Assembly (NCBI GenBank): GCA_017615135.1
Contig: JAGAAU010000048.1
Span: 1-9,409, forward strand
Length of the DNA stretch: 9,409 nt
Direction of reading: 5' to 3'
From: Bacteroidales bacterium
GTDB taxonomy: Bacteria; Bacteroidota; Bacteroidia; Bacteroidales; UBA932
Part shown: piece after piece, positions 1-7,000 of the stretch
Layout: each line of letters opens with the position of its first letter
Position numbering within the stretch: the stretch's first letter is position 1
The notes under the pieces: generated by a model
Database searches by the model: none
Seen by the model: the letters and a program-made list of their open reading frames with translations, nothing else
What the model was told of the DNA's origin: nothing
Position numbers and translations under genes: made by a program

Positions 1-51
1 ATACGAGATTTACACGCGTGACTGGAGTTCAGACGTGTGCTCTTCCGATCT
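1..51 (+). other. Illumina P7/TruSeq adapter with index (sequencing artefact)
   Basis: This stretch is synthetic. Bases 1-9 (ATACGAGAT) are the 3' end of the P7 flow-cell sequence, bases 10-17 (TTACACGC) sit where the 8-base i7 index belongs, and bases 18-51 match the TruSeq read-2 adapter, ending in GCTCTTCCGATCT. The orientation is that expected from the reverse complement of a read that ran through a short insert. Translated from the GTG at 18, it gives the peptide VTGVQTCALPI, which is adapter and not protein. Any gene call that begins inside these bases is false at its N-terminus. Confidence 0.98.
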
Positions 52-404
52 GCATCTACAACCGTCCGTACCGCGATGGCGTGCTGGAAGACTATGTCTC
101 CAAGCGCGGAATCGCAGGCCGATACGGGGATCCATCTCTCACCGTGAAGGCTATTGCATCAATGGCCTTTGCAGGGGATGAAAAAGCCCGCAACGTCTTT
201 GCGGAAACCGGGGAAATTTTAGGCGAAAACATCAGTCCCATCCTGGAGAAATACCGCGTAGAGACGCTTCTGTTGGGCGGCCAGATCTCCCGCAGCTGGG
301 AACTCTTCGCCCCTGCGCTGGAGAAGGCCCTTCCGGCCGGGATTTCCGTAATGCCGTTGGCCGACTTTGATAACGCAACCTTCAATGGTCTATCGATTCA
401 ATAA
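52..404 (+). CDS. ROK-family sugar kinase/regulator, C-terminal fragment
   Basis: This is the C-terminal 116 codons plus stop (TAA 402-404) of a ROK-family protein, the group that holds glucokinases, N-acetylhexosamine kinases and ROK repressors. Whole members are usually about 300 residues, so roughly two thirds is missing beyond the contig end. The family look comes from the segment reading YNRPYRDGVLEDYVSKRGI, which fits the region after the ROK zinc/substrate site, and from LLLGGQIS near the C-terminus, which fits the conserved glycine-rich strand (usually GGGIS) of the ASKHA ATPase fold. The N-terminal DxGxT phosphate loop and the zinc cysteines are not visible, so kinase and repressor cannot be told apart. 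The open frame runs back into adapter bases 18-51, which are not part of the gene. The oxidoreductase gene follows 33 bases later in the same direction, consistent with a sugar-use operon. Confidence 0.82.
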
Positions 405-437
405 ACACGATATTGCACGCGATGCGTGTCAATTGTT

Positions 438-1403
438 ATGAGCAAAATCAGAATCGGAATAGCCGGCACGGGCAAGATTGTCCCGGAAAGCGCAGAGGCA
501 TTGCGGGAGTCCGGATATGAACTTGTTTCCATATGGGGGCCTCACCCGGAGAAAGCCGTGCCGCTTGCGGAACGTTTCGGCATTCCGCATCTGTGCTCCA
601 GCTACGACGAACTGCTTGCCTCGGGAATCGATTTCGTATACATCGCCCTTGTCAATTCCGTCCATTTCGAATATGCCGGAAAAGCGCTCGCGTCGGGTGT
701 CAATGTACTTCTGGAGAAGCCGTTCTGTTCCACGCTCCGTCAGGCAGAGGAATTGGCGGAAATTGCCCGCTCCCGGGGGCTGTATCTGTTTGAAACCATC
801 TCCAATATTTATCTGCCGGCCTGGGCGATGTTGAAAGAGAGGCTTCCGGAAATTGGCGAGGTCAAAATGTTTCAGGCTGATTTTTCCCAATATTCATCCC
901 GTTACGACGCCTACCTCTCCGGTGATGTCAGCGCAAGCTTCAATCCTTCCTGCGAAGGCGGCGCATTGCGCGACATCAACATTTATAATCTCCACCTCGC
1001 GGTGGACCTTTTCGGGCGGCCGGATGAAGTGATTTTCAGGGCGAATCTCGGATATAACGGCATCGATACATCGGGAACGGTGCTGCTACGATACCCGAAT
1101 CTGATTGCCGTATGCACCGCAGCCAAGGATTCTGGCAATCCCTCCGGCATAACGGTTCAGGGCGACAAGGGGTATATCCGCATCGCCGGCATGCCGAATA
1201 TACTTCCTTCACTTGAAGTCTGCATTCGTGGCCGGCAGGCTGAATTCTTCACCCCAAACATTTACGCTTCCAGGCTCCGCTCCCAATTTGAGACAATAAG
1301 GGACACGTATCTTTGCGGGGAATACGATGGCATGCTGGCACGGCTCTCCCACACTCTGCTTGTTATGGAAGCTCTTGAAAAATGCTTTCCGGCCTGTATT
1401 TAA
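438..1403 (+). CDS. Gfo/Idh/MocA-family NAD(P)-dependent oxidoreductase
   Basis: This is a complete 321-residue dehydrogenase of the Gfo/Idh/MocA family, cytoplasmic enzymes that oxidise or reduce sugars, inositols and their derivatives with a bound or free nicotinamide cofactor. Residues 1-120 form the Rossmann domain: an early strand ending in GIAGTGKI (about 7-14) is the dinucleotide loop, and LLEKPF (91-96) carries the family EKP motif, whose Lys94 is catalytic in characterised members. The C-terminal domain has GGALRDINIYNLHL (174-187). It keeps Asp179 and either Tyr183 or His186 where the family places its catalytic aspartate and His/Tyr, but the glycine usual after DI is Asn181. I chose ATG 438 because MSKIRIGIAG puts the first beta strand at the N-terminus as usual; a GTG at 426 would add four residues. 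The substrate cannot be read. With the ROK gene upstream, a sugar or amino-sugar route is the likely setting. Confidence 0.9.
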   Translation: MSKIRIGIAGTGKIVPESAEALRESGYELVSIWGPHPEKAVPLAERFGIPHLCSSYDELLASGIDFVYIALVNSVHFEYAGKALASGVNVLLEKPFCSTLRQAEELAEIARSRGLYLFETISNIYLPAWAMLKERLPEIGEVKMFQADFSQYSSRYDAYLSGDVSASFNPSCEGGALRDINIYNLHLAVDLFGRPDEVIFRANLGYNGIDTSGTVLLRYPNLIAVCTAAKDSGNPSGITVQGDKGYIRIAGMPNILPSLEVCIRGRQAEFFTPNIYASRLRSQFETIRDTYLCGEYDGMLARLSHTLLVMEALEKCFPACI

Positions 1404-1426
1404 AAGAACATTCCCATTTCCTAAAA

Positions 1427-1445
1427 TAATTGGTAAATTGCGGCC
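1427..1445 (+). promoter_or_regulatory. Possible weak Bacteroidota promoter ahead of the patatin gene
   Basis: The 42-base gap before the patatin gene is AT-rich and contains TAAATTGC (1434-1441), one base short of the Bacteroidota -7 pattern TAnnTTTG, only a few bases from the ATG. I see no convincing -33 TTTG at the expected spacing. The gene may instead be transcribed from upstream together with the oxidoreductase. No Shine-Dalgarno sequence is present, which is normal for this phylum. Confidence 0.2.
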
Positions 1446-2288
1446 ATGAATATGTCAGCAAAAAAATATAAACTCGGAGTGGCGTTCAGTGGGGGAGGAG
1501 CAAAGGCGGGGGCCCATTGCGGGGCCTTGCAGGCGTTTTATGAGTATGGGCTAAAGCCGGATGTGCTTTCAGGTACCAGCGCAGGAGCCTTGGTGGCAAC
1601 TCTGTATTCCGCCGGCTATTCACCTGTGCAGATGATTGAAATGTTCAGAGGCCTGAACTTTTTCAAGGATATCGTTATGCCTTCCGTTCCCAAGGGCGGC
1701 CTGTTCGATTCCCGCCCGCTCCTGGAAATTATTAAAAAGAATGTGCCTTACGCGCGCCTGGAGGACCTTCCTGTTCCTGCCTATGTAGTTGCGTCCGATA
1801 TGGAACATGGCGTGCCGAAGGTCTTTTCCAGGGGGGAACTCGCTCCCAGGGTTGTGGCTTCCTGTTCCATCCCGGTCGTTTTCCGCCCGATATGCATCAA
1901 CGGAATCCATTATGTAGATGGCGGGGCTTTCCAGAATCTGCCCGTATCTGCCATCAGGGACAAGTGCGAAACCGTTATAGCCCTTAATCTGCATCATCTG
2001 GAAGAAGACAAATACAACGATAATCTGCTCGCGGTTGCGTATCGTTCCTTCCTTATGGCTATGACCTCGAATATTGCGTCCGATGCCGCACAGGCCGACG
2101 TGTTCATTGAACTGGACACTTACGGCTGCGTTGAATCCGATATCTCTCGCATCGAGGAGCTGTTTTTCAGAGGATATGACAGCACCGTTAAAGCCCTTGA
2201 TGAAAAGGGCTTTAAACGGGTACTGCCAAAGGAAAAAATCGTTTTCCCCAAGAAGGGGATACACTGGAAAAGAAGAAACGGCAACTAG
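1446..2288 (+). CDS. Patatin-like phospholipase family protein
   Basis: This is a complete 280-residue patatin-like acyl hydrolase with a Ser-Asp dyad, expected to cleave acyl chains from phospholipids or related lipids. The oxyanion-hole loop is SGGGAKAG (15-22). The nucleophile elbow is GTSAG (43-47) with catalytic Ser45, and the dyad aspartate is Asp158 in the DGG motif (158-160), followed by AFQNLPV. All three blocks stand at normal spacing for the short bacterial RssA-like group, and nothing is truncated. There is no signal peptide, membrane segment or lipobox, so a cytoplasmic or membrane-peripheral location is likely. The tail is basic (KKGIHWKRRNGN), which could help binding to anionic membrane surfaces; that is inference. 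ATG 1446 is used; ATG 1452 would remove two residues. The gene ends in TAG 2286-2288, overlapping by four bases the 3' end of the convergent lipoprotein gene. Its last part contains a strong hairpin (2185-2219). The lipid substrate is unknown. Confidence 0.93.
   Translation: MNMSAKKYKLGVAFSGGGAKAGAHCGALQAFYEYGLKPDVLSGTSAGALVATLYSAGYSPVQMIEMFRGLNFFKDIVMPSVPKGGLFDSRPLLEIIKKNVPYARLEDLPVPAYVVASDMEHGVPKVFSRGELAPRVVASCSIPVVFRPICINGIHYVDGGAFQNLPVSAIRDKCETVIALNLHHLEEDKYNDNLLAVAYRSFLMAMTSNIASDAAQADVFIELDTYGCVESDISRIEELFFRGYDSTVKALDEKGFKRVLPKEKIVFPKKGIHWKRRNGN
2185..2219. repeat. Strong inverted repeat (hairpin) inside the patatin gene
   Basis: AAAGCCCTT at 2190-2198 pairs perfectly with AAGGGCTTT at 2205-2213 around a six-base loop. 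The stem continues outward as TT/AA and, after one unpaired A at 2216, as CCG/CGG (2185-2187 with 2217-2219). That makes about 14 base pairs with a single bulge. It lies 67 bases before the patatin stop and about 66 bases beyond the stop of the convergent minus-strand operon. Neither strand has a T-run after it, so it does not look like a classical intrinsic terminator. Confidence 0.75.
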
Positions 2289-2291
2289 TTG
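2282..2291. other. Convergent gene junction with shared stop tetranucleotide in a 10-base palindrome
   Basis: The perfect palindrome CAACTAGTTG holds the TAG stop of the plus-strand patatin gene (2286-2288) and the TAG stop of the minus-strand lipoprotein gene (2287-2285). The two genes overlap tail to tail by CTAG, leaving no intergenic space for a terminator. Confidence 0.9.
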
Positions 2292-3904
2292 TTGTCTACT
2301 ACGTTGCTGAATCCGTGGGTGAAGTGACCGTAGTCGTTGTTCATGTAAAGGTTGATGGTAGCTTTCTTGGCTCCGTTGTTGCCTTCACTGAACAGCCATG
2401 AACCCATGTAGAATATCTGATCCCACTCGTCGGCGGCAAAAGGCTGAACAAAGTAGTAGTCTTCGGCAGGGTTGTCTGTAACAGGCCTGGTGTTGGAATT
2501 GTTGTAGAAAGTGCAGGTGCCATAACGCTGCCATACGTCGATGTTCCCGCCAGACTTGCCTCCTTCCCAGTTGAACCAGATAGAGAAACGGTAGCGGGTG
2601 AGGCAGGGATCCCAGCTCTGAACGCCGTAACGGATTACGCGGTCTTCGGCCTTCCATGCTCCTGCATGGTCGTATGTAAGATTCTCGGAAATGTCACCTA
2701 TTGTGTAAACTCCGTAATTGACGATGCCTACGCGGGCGAGCTGTGCTTCTCCGGAAGGAAGGTTAATGCGGATGCGGTAAGGGCTGTCGCTCACTGAGAG
2801 GGCCATTCCGGCTCCGTCGGGAGCGATAGGTGCAACCTCAGTTCCTTCGAAGTTGATGGCAAAGCGGGCTCCGCTTTCAGTTTCGAAGTAAACCGCGTCT
2901 GTTTCTGCGAGTTTTGCCCAAACTTCATAGTTGTAGGTTACGCCGGCGAGCGCCTGATTGTCTCCGGTGTAGTTCGGAGCCTGGCCGCCTTCGCGCGGGG
3001 CATAGTAGGAAGAGGAGATGTAGGTCACTTCCTGGCCGTCCTCGTTCTCGTCGGAGAGGCCTCTGATATAAACCTTTTCGCCCGGAGTGAAGACCACCTT
3101 CCATGCTTCTGCAGGGATAGCCGGTACTTCAATCAGCCTGACGTTATCGTTGCGGTCGAGATGAAGGGCCGTGGTGTTGTTTACGCTGGCGGTGTAACCG
3201 TTGCGGGAGAAGGTAATCTTGAATCCTCCGTCAAACGAGCCGGGGAAAACTACCAGATAATAGGTGCCGGCGCCATCGACGGCGGTTTCTACGAAGGTGT
3301 TTCCGGATAATATGTTAACAGAAGGTTCTCCTCCGTTATAGTCGATTTCGGCGGTACCGCTAAGGTAGGAGCCGTTCAGAGACTCGATTTTCATCCAGGT
3401 AACGTCGGGCTCGTTTACAACTACGCTCAGCAGAGCTCCCGCGTTCATGAACTTGAGAGTCTCATCGCCGGCAATATGGGCCACCGAGAGGTTGGCTTCA
3501 GGCCCGAAACTGCCGTCTGCAGCATTCTGGCTGGAGGGAAGTTCGGCTGTAATAATACCTGCAGGGCTGATGGTTGCACCGGCCTGATAGGGGAACAGTG
3601 CATAATACTCGGGAGATATTTGTCCCAGACCCTCAAAAGTGGCCACTGTCTGATCTTCAGAAACGGAAGTTGCGCTGAATTCAGAGTTTGTGCCGAATGC
3701 TTCGCCGGAGAAGACGTTGATGCGGTCCGATGTGCTCCAGATGATGGACGTTCCGTCCTGGTGGAGGGCAGACCTGGTGGCTACTGTTTCTGCGCGGAAA
3801 CTGAGGGGAACCAGCTCGGAAGAGTTGTTAACCTGCTCTTTGTTGCAGGAGATGGCAGCTGCAAAGACTGCGAAAATTACAAAAATCCTTTTCATGACTG
3901 TCAT
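2285..3904 (-). CDS. Fimbrillin-like lipoprotein with one C-terminal SusE/F-like repeat module
   Basis: This is a complete 539-residue predicted lipoprotein. Residues 4-20 form a signal peptide (MKRIF, then a hydrophobic run) ending in the lipobox AISC with lipidated Cys20; the following NKE is mildly charged, as in Bacteroidota surface lipoproteins. Residues about 31-262 resemble the fimbrillin/Mfa-like N-terminal domain: an ATRS segment followed by IIWSTSDRINVFSG, then YYALFPYQ, and a late strand YYLVVFPGSFDGGFKITF. Residues about 268-539 are one copy of the module shared with the two upstream large genes (YNYEVWAKL, YRIRINLPSGEA, YDHAGAW, RYRFSIWF, YYFVQPF, MNNDYGHFTH). ATG 3904 lies 3 bases after the preceding small gene's stop; ATG 3895 would start directly at MKRIF. 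It is the last gene of the operon. A lipid-anchored surface binding or structural protein is likely. It could equally be filed as fimbrillin-family or SusE/F-like, and no ligand can be read. Confidence 0.82.
   Translation of the reverse strand: MTVMKRIFVIFAVFAAAISCNKEQVNNSSELVPLSFRAETVATRSALHQDGTSIIWSTSDRINVFSGEAFGTNSEFSATSVSEDQTVATFEGLGQISPEYYALFPYQAGATISPAGIITAELPSSQNAADGSFGPEANLSVAHIAGDETLKFMNAGALLSVVVNEPDVTWMKIESLNGSYLSGTAEIDYNGGEPSVNILSGNTFVETAVDGAGTYYLVVFPGSFDGGFKITFSRNGYTASVNNTTALHLDRNDNVRLIEVPAIPAEAWKVVFTPGEKVYIRGLSDENEDGQEVTYISSSYYAPREGGQAPNYTGDNQALAGVTYNYEVWAKLAETDAVYFETESGARFAINFEGTEVAPIAPDGAGMALSVSDSPYRIRINLPSGEAQLARVGIVNYGVYTIGDISENLTYDHAGAWKAEDRVIRYGVQSWDPCLTRYRFSIWFNWEGGKSGGNIDVWQRYGTCTFYNNSNTRPVTDNPAEDYYFVQPFAADEWDQIFYMGSWLFSEGNNGAKKATINLYMNNDYGHFTHGFSNVVDNN
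2288..3103 (-). repeat. Repeat module copy in the 539-residue lipoprotein
   Basis: This encodes residues about 268-539. It carries all the recurring lines of the shared module, in order, and ends the protein with the MN-YTH strand (MNNDYGHFTH) and FSNVVDNN. The Y-G-G-W turn is altered to YDHAGAW. Confidence 0.75.
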
Positions 3905-3907
3905 CTT

Positions 3908-4063
3908 TTAAATTTCCCAATTCCAGGTTGAATCTACATAGGACTTGTCGTCTAAAGTAGTATAGGATTCTCCCGTACTGCCGGTAAGAAGAGCGCTGTC
4001 CATCTGCAATGACGGACATTCCATGGTTGGCGACTCGTAGGAAATCATGGTGTTCTTTTTCAT
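3908..4063 (-). CDS. 51-residue peptide of unknown function between two lipoprotein genes
   Basis: This short gene sits between the two lipoprotein genes. It starts at ATG 4063-4061, 6 bases after the stop of the 1310-residue gene, and ends in TAA 3910-3908, 3 bases before the ATG of the next gene. That exact fit is the main argument that it is real. The peptide opens MKKNTMISYESPTMECPSLQ, continues with MDSALLTGSTGESYTTLDDK and ends SYVDSTWNWEI. It is acidic, has no signal peptide or membrane segment, and contains one cysteine and two tryptophans near the end. The early pattern Y-x-x-P-x-x-E followed by LL-x-GS resembles, from memory, a class of short unannotated Bacteroidales peptides with a conserved front and a variable tail; I cannot confirm this without a search. 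Function is unknown. A regulatory, chaperone-like or processed-peptide role tied to its lipoprotein neighbours is conceivable. Confidence 0.68.
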   Translation of the reverse strand: MKKNTMISYESPTMECPSLQMDSALLTGSTGESYTTLDDKSYVDSTWNWEI

Positions 4064-4069
4064 TGGGTT

Positions 4070-7000
4070 TTAATAAGTTATTGTATTTGTTGATATTGCT
4101 AGATTGGTAAGGGCTCCGCCAATGAAGGGGGCGTAAATCTCAAGGGATGAATTCAGGAGCGCGCCTCCTGCGAGGGCTGCCATTTCATCGGGATTCATTG
4201 CGGAGCGCCAGAAGAACAGTTCGCGGAAACTTGCTCCGGATATGGAGAAGCTGTCTGCGACAATTCTCTCAGACGCGCTGGAGTTTTCTACGCCGTCTAC
4301 ATACACGCGCGTAATCCCTTTCGCATAATAATGGGTAACGGCCACCAGGTGCCAGTTTCCGTCGTTCACTCCCAGCTCCGATGCAGAGTAATTCCTGTCA
4401 AGGCCAGTCCCTCCGATATGGAGGATGTTGCCGCCGGCGGCCGTCTTTACATAGAATGCAACGGTAAAAGGATGCACCGTAGCTTCTGGAGTGAATCCTA
4501 TGCTGCCGGAATTCAGGTCTATCAAGCCTGATGTGTTGCGAACTGGCATGGGTTTCTTTGCCTCCATAGCGTCGAATACGGAAGGAACTATGGTGTAGGA
4601 CATTTCGGCATGGCCGGCATCATTGGGATGATAGGTGTCATCGCCGTTCTGATAGCCGGACGGCCAGTGGCCGGCCTCGTCGTCCACTGCGCCAAGAACG
4701 TTTACGGAAGGCACGTTCCACTGGTGTATTTCCAGGTTGATAGCCTTTACCTTCGCATAGTCTGAGGCGTTGAAATCGCCCCTGCCGTAGTTGCCTGTTA
4801 CAACCACCTTGCGTCCTTCGTTGCGCGCACGCGATATCAGGCTCTGCATATTGGTCTTCCACTGCTTGTACACAGCGTTCTGATCTGCAGCGCCGTGTAT
4901 TCCCTCGTTCCCGAGTGAGAGCGCATATACCACGTATTTGCCTCCGTCCATAATGAGGTCGTCGTAACGCTCTGTGAGCGACACGGTATTGTTCCCGGGC
5001 ACGGAACGGTTGGAGAGCGTCCAGCCGGACGTGAGGGCATTTGTACCGAAGAGATACATATAGCCCTTATTGTCTGTAGCTCCGGTTCCGGTGGGAACGG
5101 AAGACCCCATAACCGTGATGCGGCGGCTGCCGTTGTGTGCCGGCCTGATGTCAAAAGTGAAATTGCGGAGGTCTACCCTGATATCGTAGGTGCCTGGGTT
5201 GATCTGCATTTCATCCGTGCTGCCGTGTGTGCGGTTTTCGATGGCCATCCGGCTCCCGTTAAGCCGACGGAATTCAAAGGAACCGTTTCCGGACTTCACG
5301 AAGGTGAAACGAGCGCGGCCCCACCGGCTGTACGGGTAGGTGGGAGTCATGGCGTCTGCGTTGCCTTCGGAAGAACCTGCAAATGTGAGGTTGCTGCCGG
5401 AGAAAACTCCGTGGCCTGCATAGGAAAGTGTGGCTCCGCTGGAAGAGCTGAATCCGTTTACCGCATTGCCCTCGGCCAAAAGGCTGGGCAGAGCGGTGAA
5501 GGTATAGCTTTCAGTGGCAGGATTGGCTTCGAAGTAGGCCACTCCGTCTACTGTGGCAGTAGTGGACAGGTTGTATTTGCGGCCCAGTGCGTCTGTTGCA
5601 ACCATATTCACGGTGGTTCCGTTCGCGAAGGTGGAAACGCCTTCAAAAACATCGCCGTTGGCACTGAGGTGCATCTGGAATGTCTCTTCCGCTGATGTGA
5701 CCGTCAGAGTCCTGTAATCGGGTGTGCCCGGTTTGCTCTCTATGCCGTTATGGAGATTGAAGTTGTAACCGTCTGCGTTCAGCTGAAGAACAGGGGCGAA
5801 TACGTACTGGTTCTCAGTAGTATAGATATTCAGAGTGGCGTCGTCTGCAACGGAGAAGAGACCGTCCCAGAAACCCTTGGTGGGTTGTGGGGTAGACTCG
5901 TCTCTAAACCCATAATACTGCCAGGTGGATGCGGTGTTGAAGTACAGCTGGAAGTTGTACTGCCACTGGCGGTTGGCTCCCCACTCAGGTTTAGGTTTCC
6001 AGTATAGATCCAGGCCCCGGCCTGTCCATGTGCCGTTCCCGCTGTATTCCAGATACTGGTTTTGATATGTGGGCTGGCGGAGCTGTGCGGATTCTACCCG
6101 GAAGAACTTGACTGCCCTTGTGGAGGAGTTGAACCGGACGCGATAAACTCCGTCTGTGGTCACTCCGCCGTAGGAAATGTTCTCGGGAGTTGCAATCTTT
6201 GCCAGTTCCGTACCTGCTGCGTTGAAAGCGAATTTCGCCCCGGCCTGAGTTTCGAAATAGAACGGTTTGCCGGATAGCAGTTTGGTGAAAATTTCGTAGT
6301 CGTAGCCATCTGGCCCTGCCAGTGCATCCTCGTCGCCATAGCTGCTGTCGGAGGAGAAAGAGGCGCTGTAACGCACCCGCTGTCCGGTTTCGGCAGCTCC
6401 GGCTCCCTGTATGGTCAGCACTTCGTCGGCCTCAAGATCCGGCAGATTGTCGCCATCTACGATAGAGGTAATCTCGTGGGTGTAGTGGGCACCGTTCATC
6501 CGGAGTATAAGGTCCCCGAAGTAACGGCCGGTATCGCCGGTGTAGTAGGCATCAGGAAATTTGAAAGACGGCTCCCAGGTATCCATCTTGGCGGGCTGTA
6601 CATAGAAATATGTGTCAGGTGCCGGATTAAGGCCGCTGGCACTGGGTCGCTTGTCTGTATCGTACATGCGGCCGTAAACCTGCGTCTGCCCGTCGATGGT
6701 GAAGTGGAATTTATAGCGGTCGTCGCTGCCGGTTAACCGGAGTCCGCGGCAGGCCCAGATTCCGTTGCCCTCGTAGGAAAGTGTCCCGAGGGTGCTTCCG
6801 CAGCGGTTGCATTCTACTGCCGTAATCTTCTGGAAATATGCCTTCCCGTATGGCAGGTTCAGTCTGATGCGATAGGTGCCGTCTGAATCTATTTCAGCCG
6901 CAGGAGCTTCTGCTGCCGATGATATGGGCATCACCCTTCCGGAGAATACTCCGTAGAGCTGCCCGCCGTCCTGGAAATACAGCTTCTCGCCGGCCTTGAG

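Noticed and set aside
18..51. GTG start and first eleven codons of the ROK reading frame
   Set aside because: The bases are Illumina adapter; the true gene continues to the left of the contig end and its start is not present.
405..429. Small hairpins between the ROK and oxidoreductase genes (CACGC with GCGTG, or ACACG with CGTGT)
   Set aside because: The stems are only 5 bases, mutually exclusive, and no T-run follows. They are too weak to call a terminator or attenuator.
426..437. GTG 426 as the start of the oxidoreductase
   Set aside because: ATG 438 gives the usual N-terminus just before the first Rossmann strand. Neither start has a clear ribosome binding site, so GTG stays possible but less likely.
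2279..2309. Possible terminator stem (CGGCAAC with GTTGCTG) at the convergent junction
   Set aside because: The loop is 17 bases, the stem has a wobble pair, no T-run follows, and it is largely coding on the minus strand.
3476..3931. 151-residue plus-strand open frame
   Set aside because: It is antisense to the conserved fimbrillin-like domain of the lipoprotein, with no recognisable motif; a shadow frame.
3940..3965. TACTTTAG on the minus strand as an internal promoter element
   Set aside because: It is a partial match to TAnnTTTG, lies inside the 51-residue gene and has no matching upstream element.
3828..4019. 63-residue minus-strand open frame across the gap between the lipoprotein genes
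   Set aside because: It overlaps the signal-peptide region of the 539-residue gene in another frame and conflicts with the better-placed 51-residue gene.
5135..5695. 186-residue plus-strand open frame
   Set aside because: It is antisense to the middle of the 1310-residue gene, with no family features; a by-product of the codon use on the other strand.
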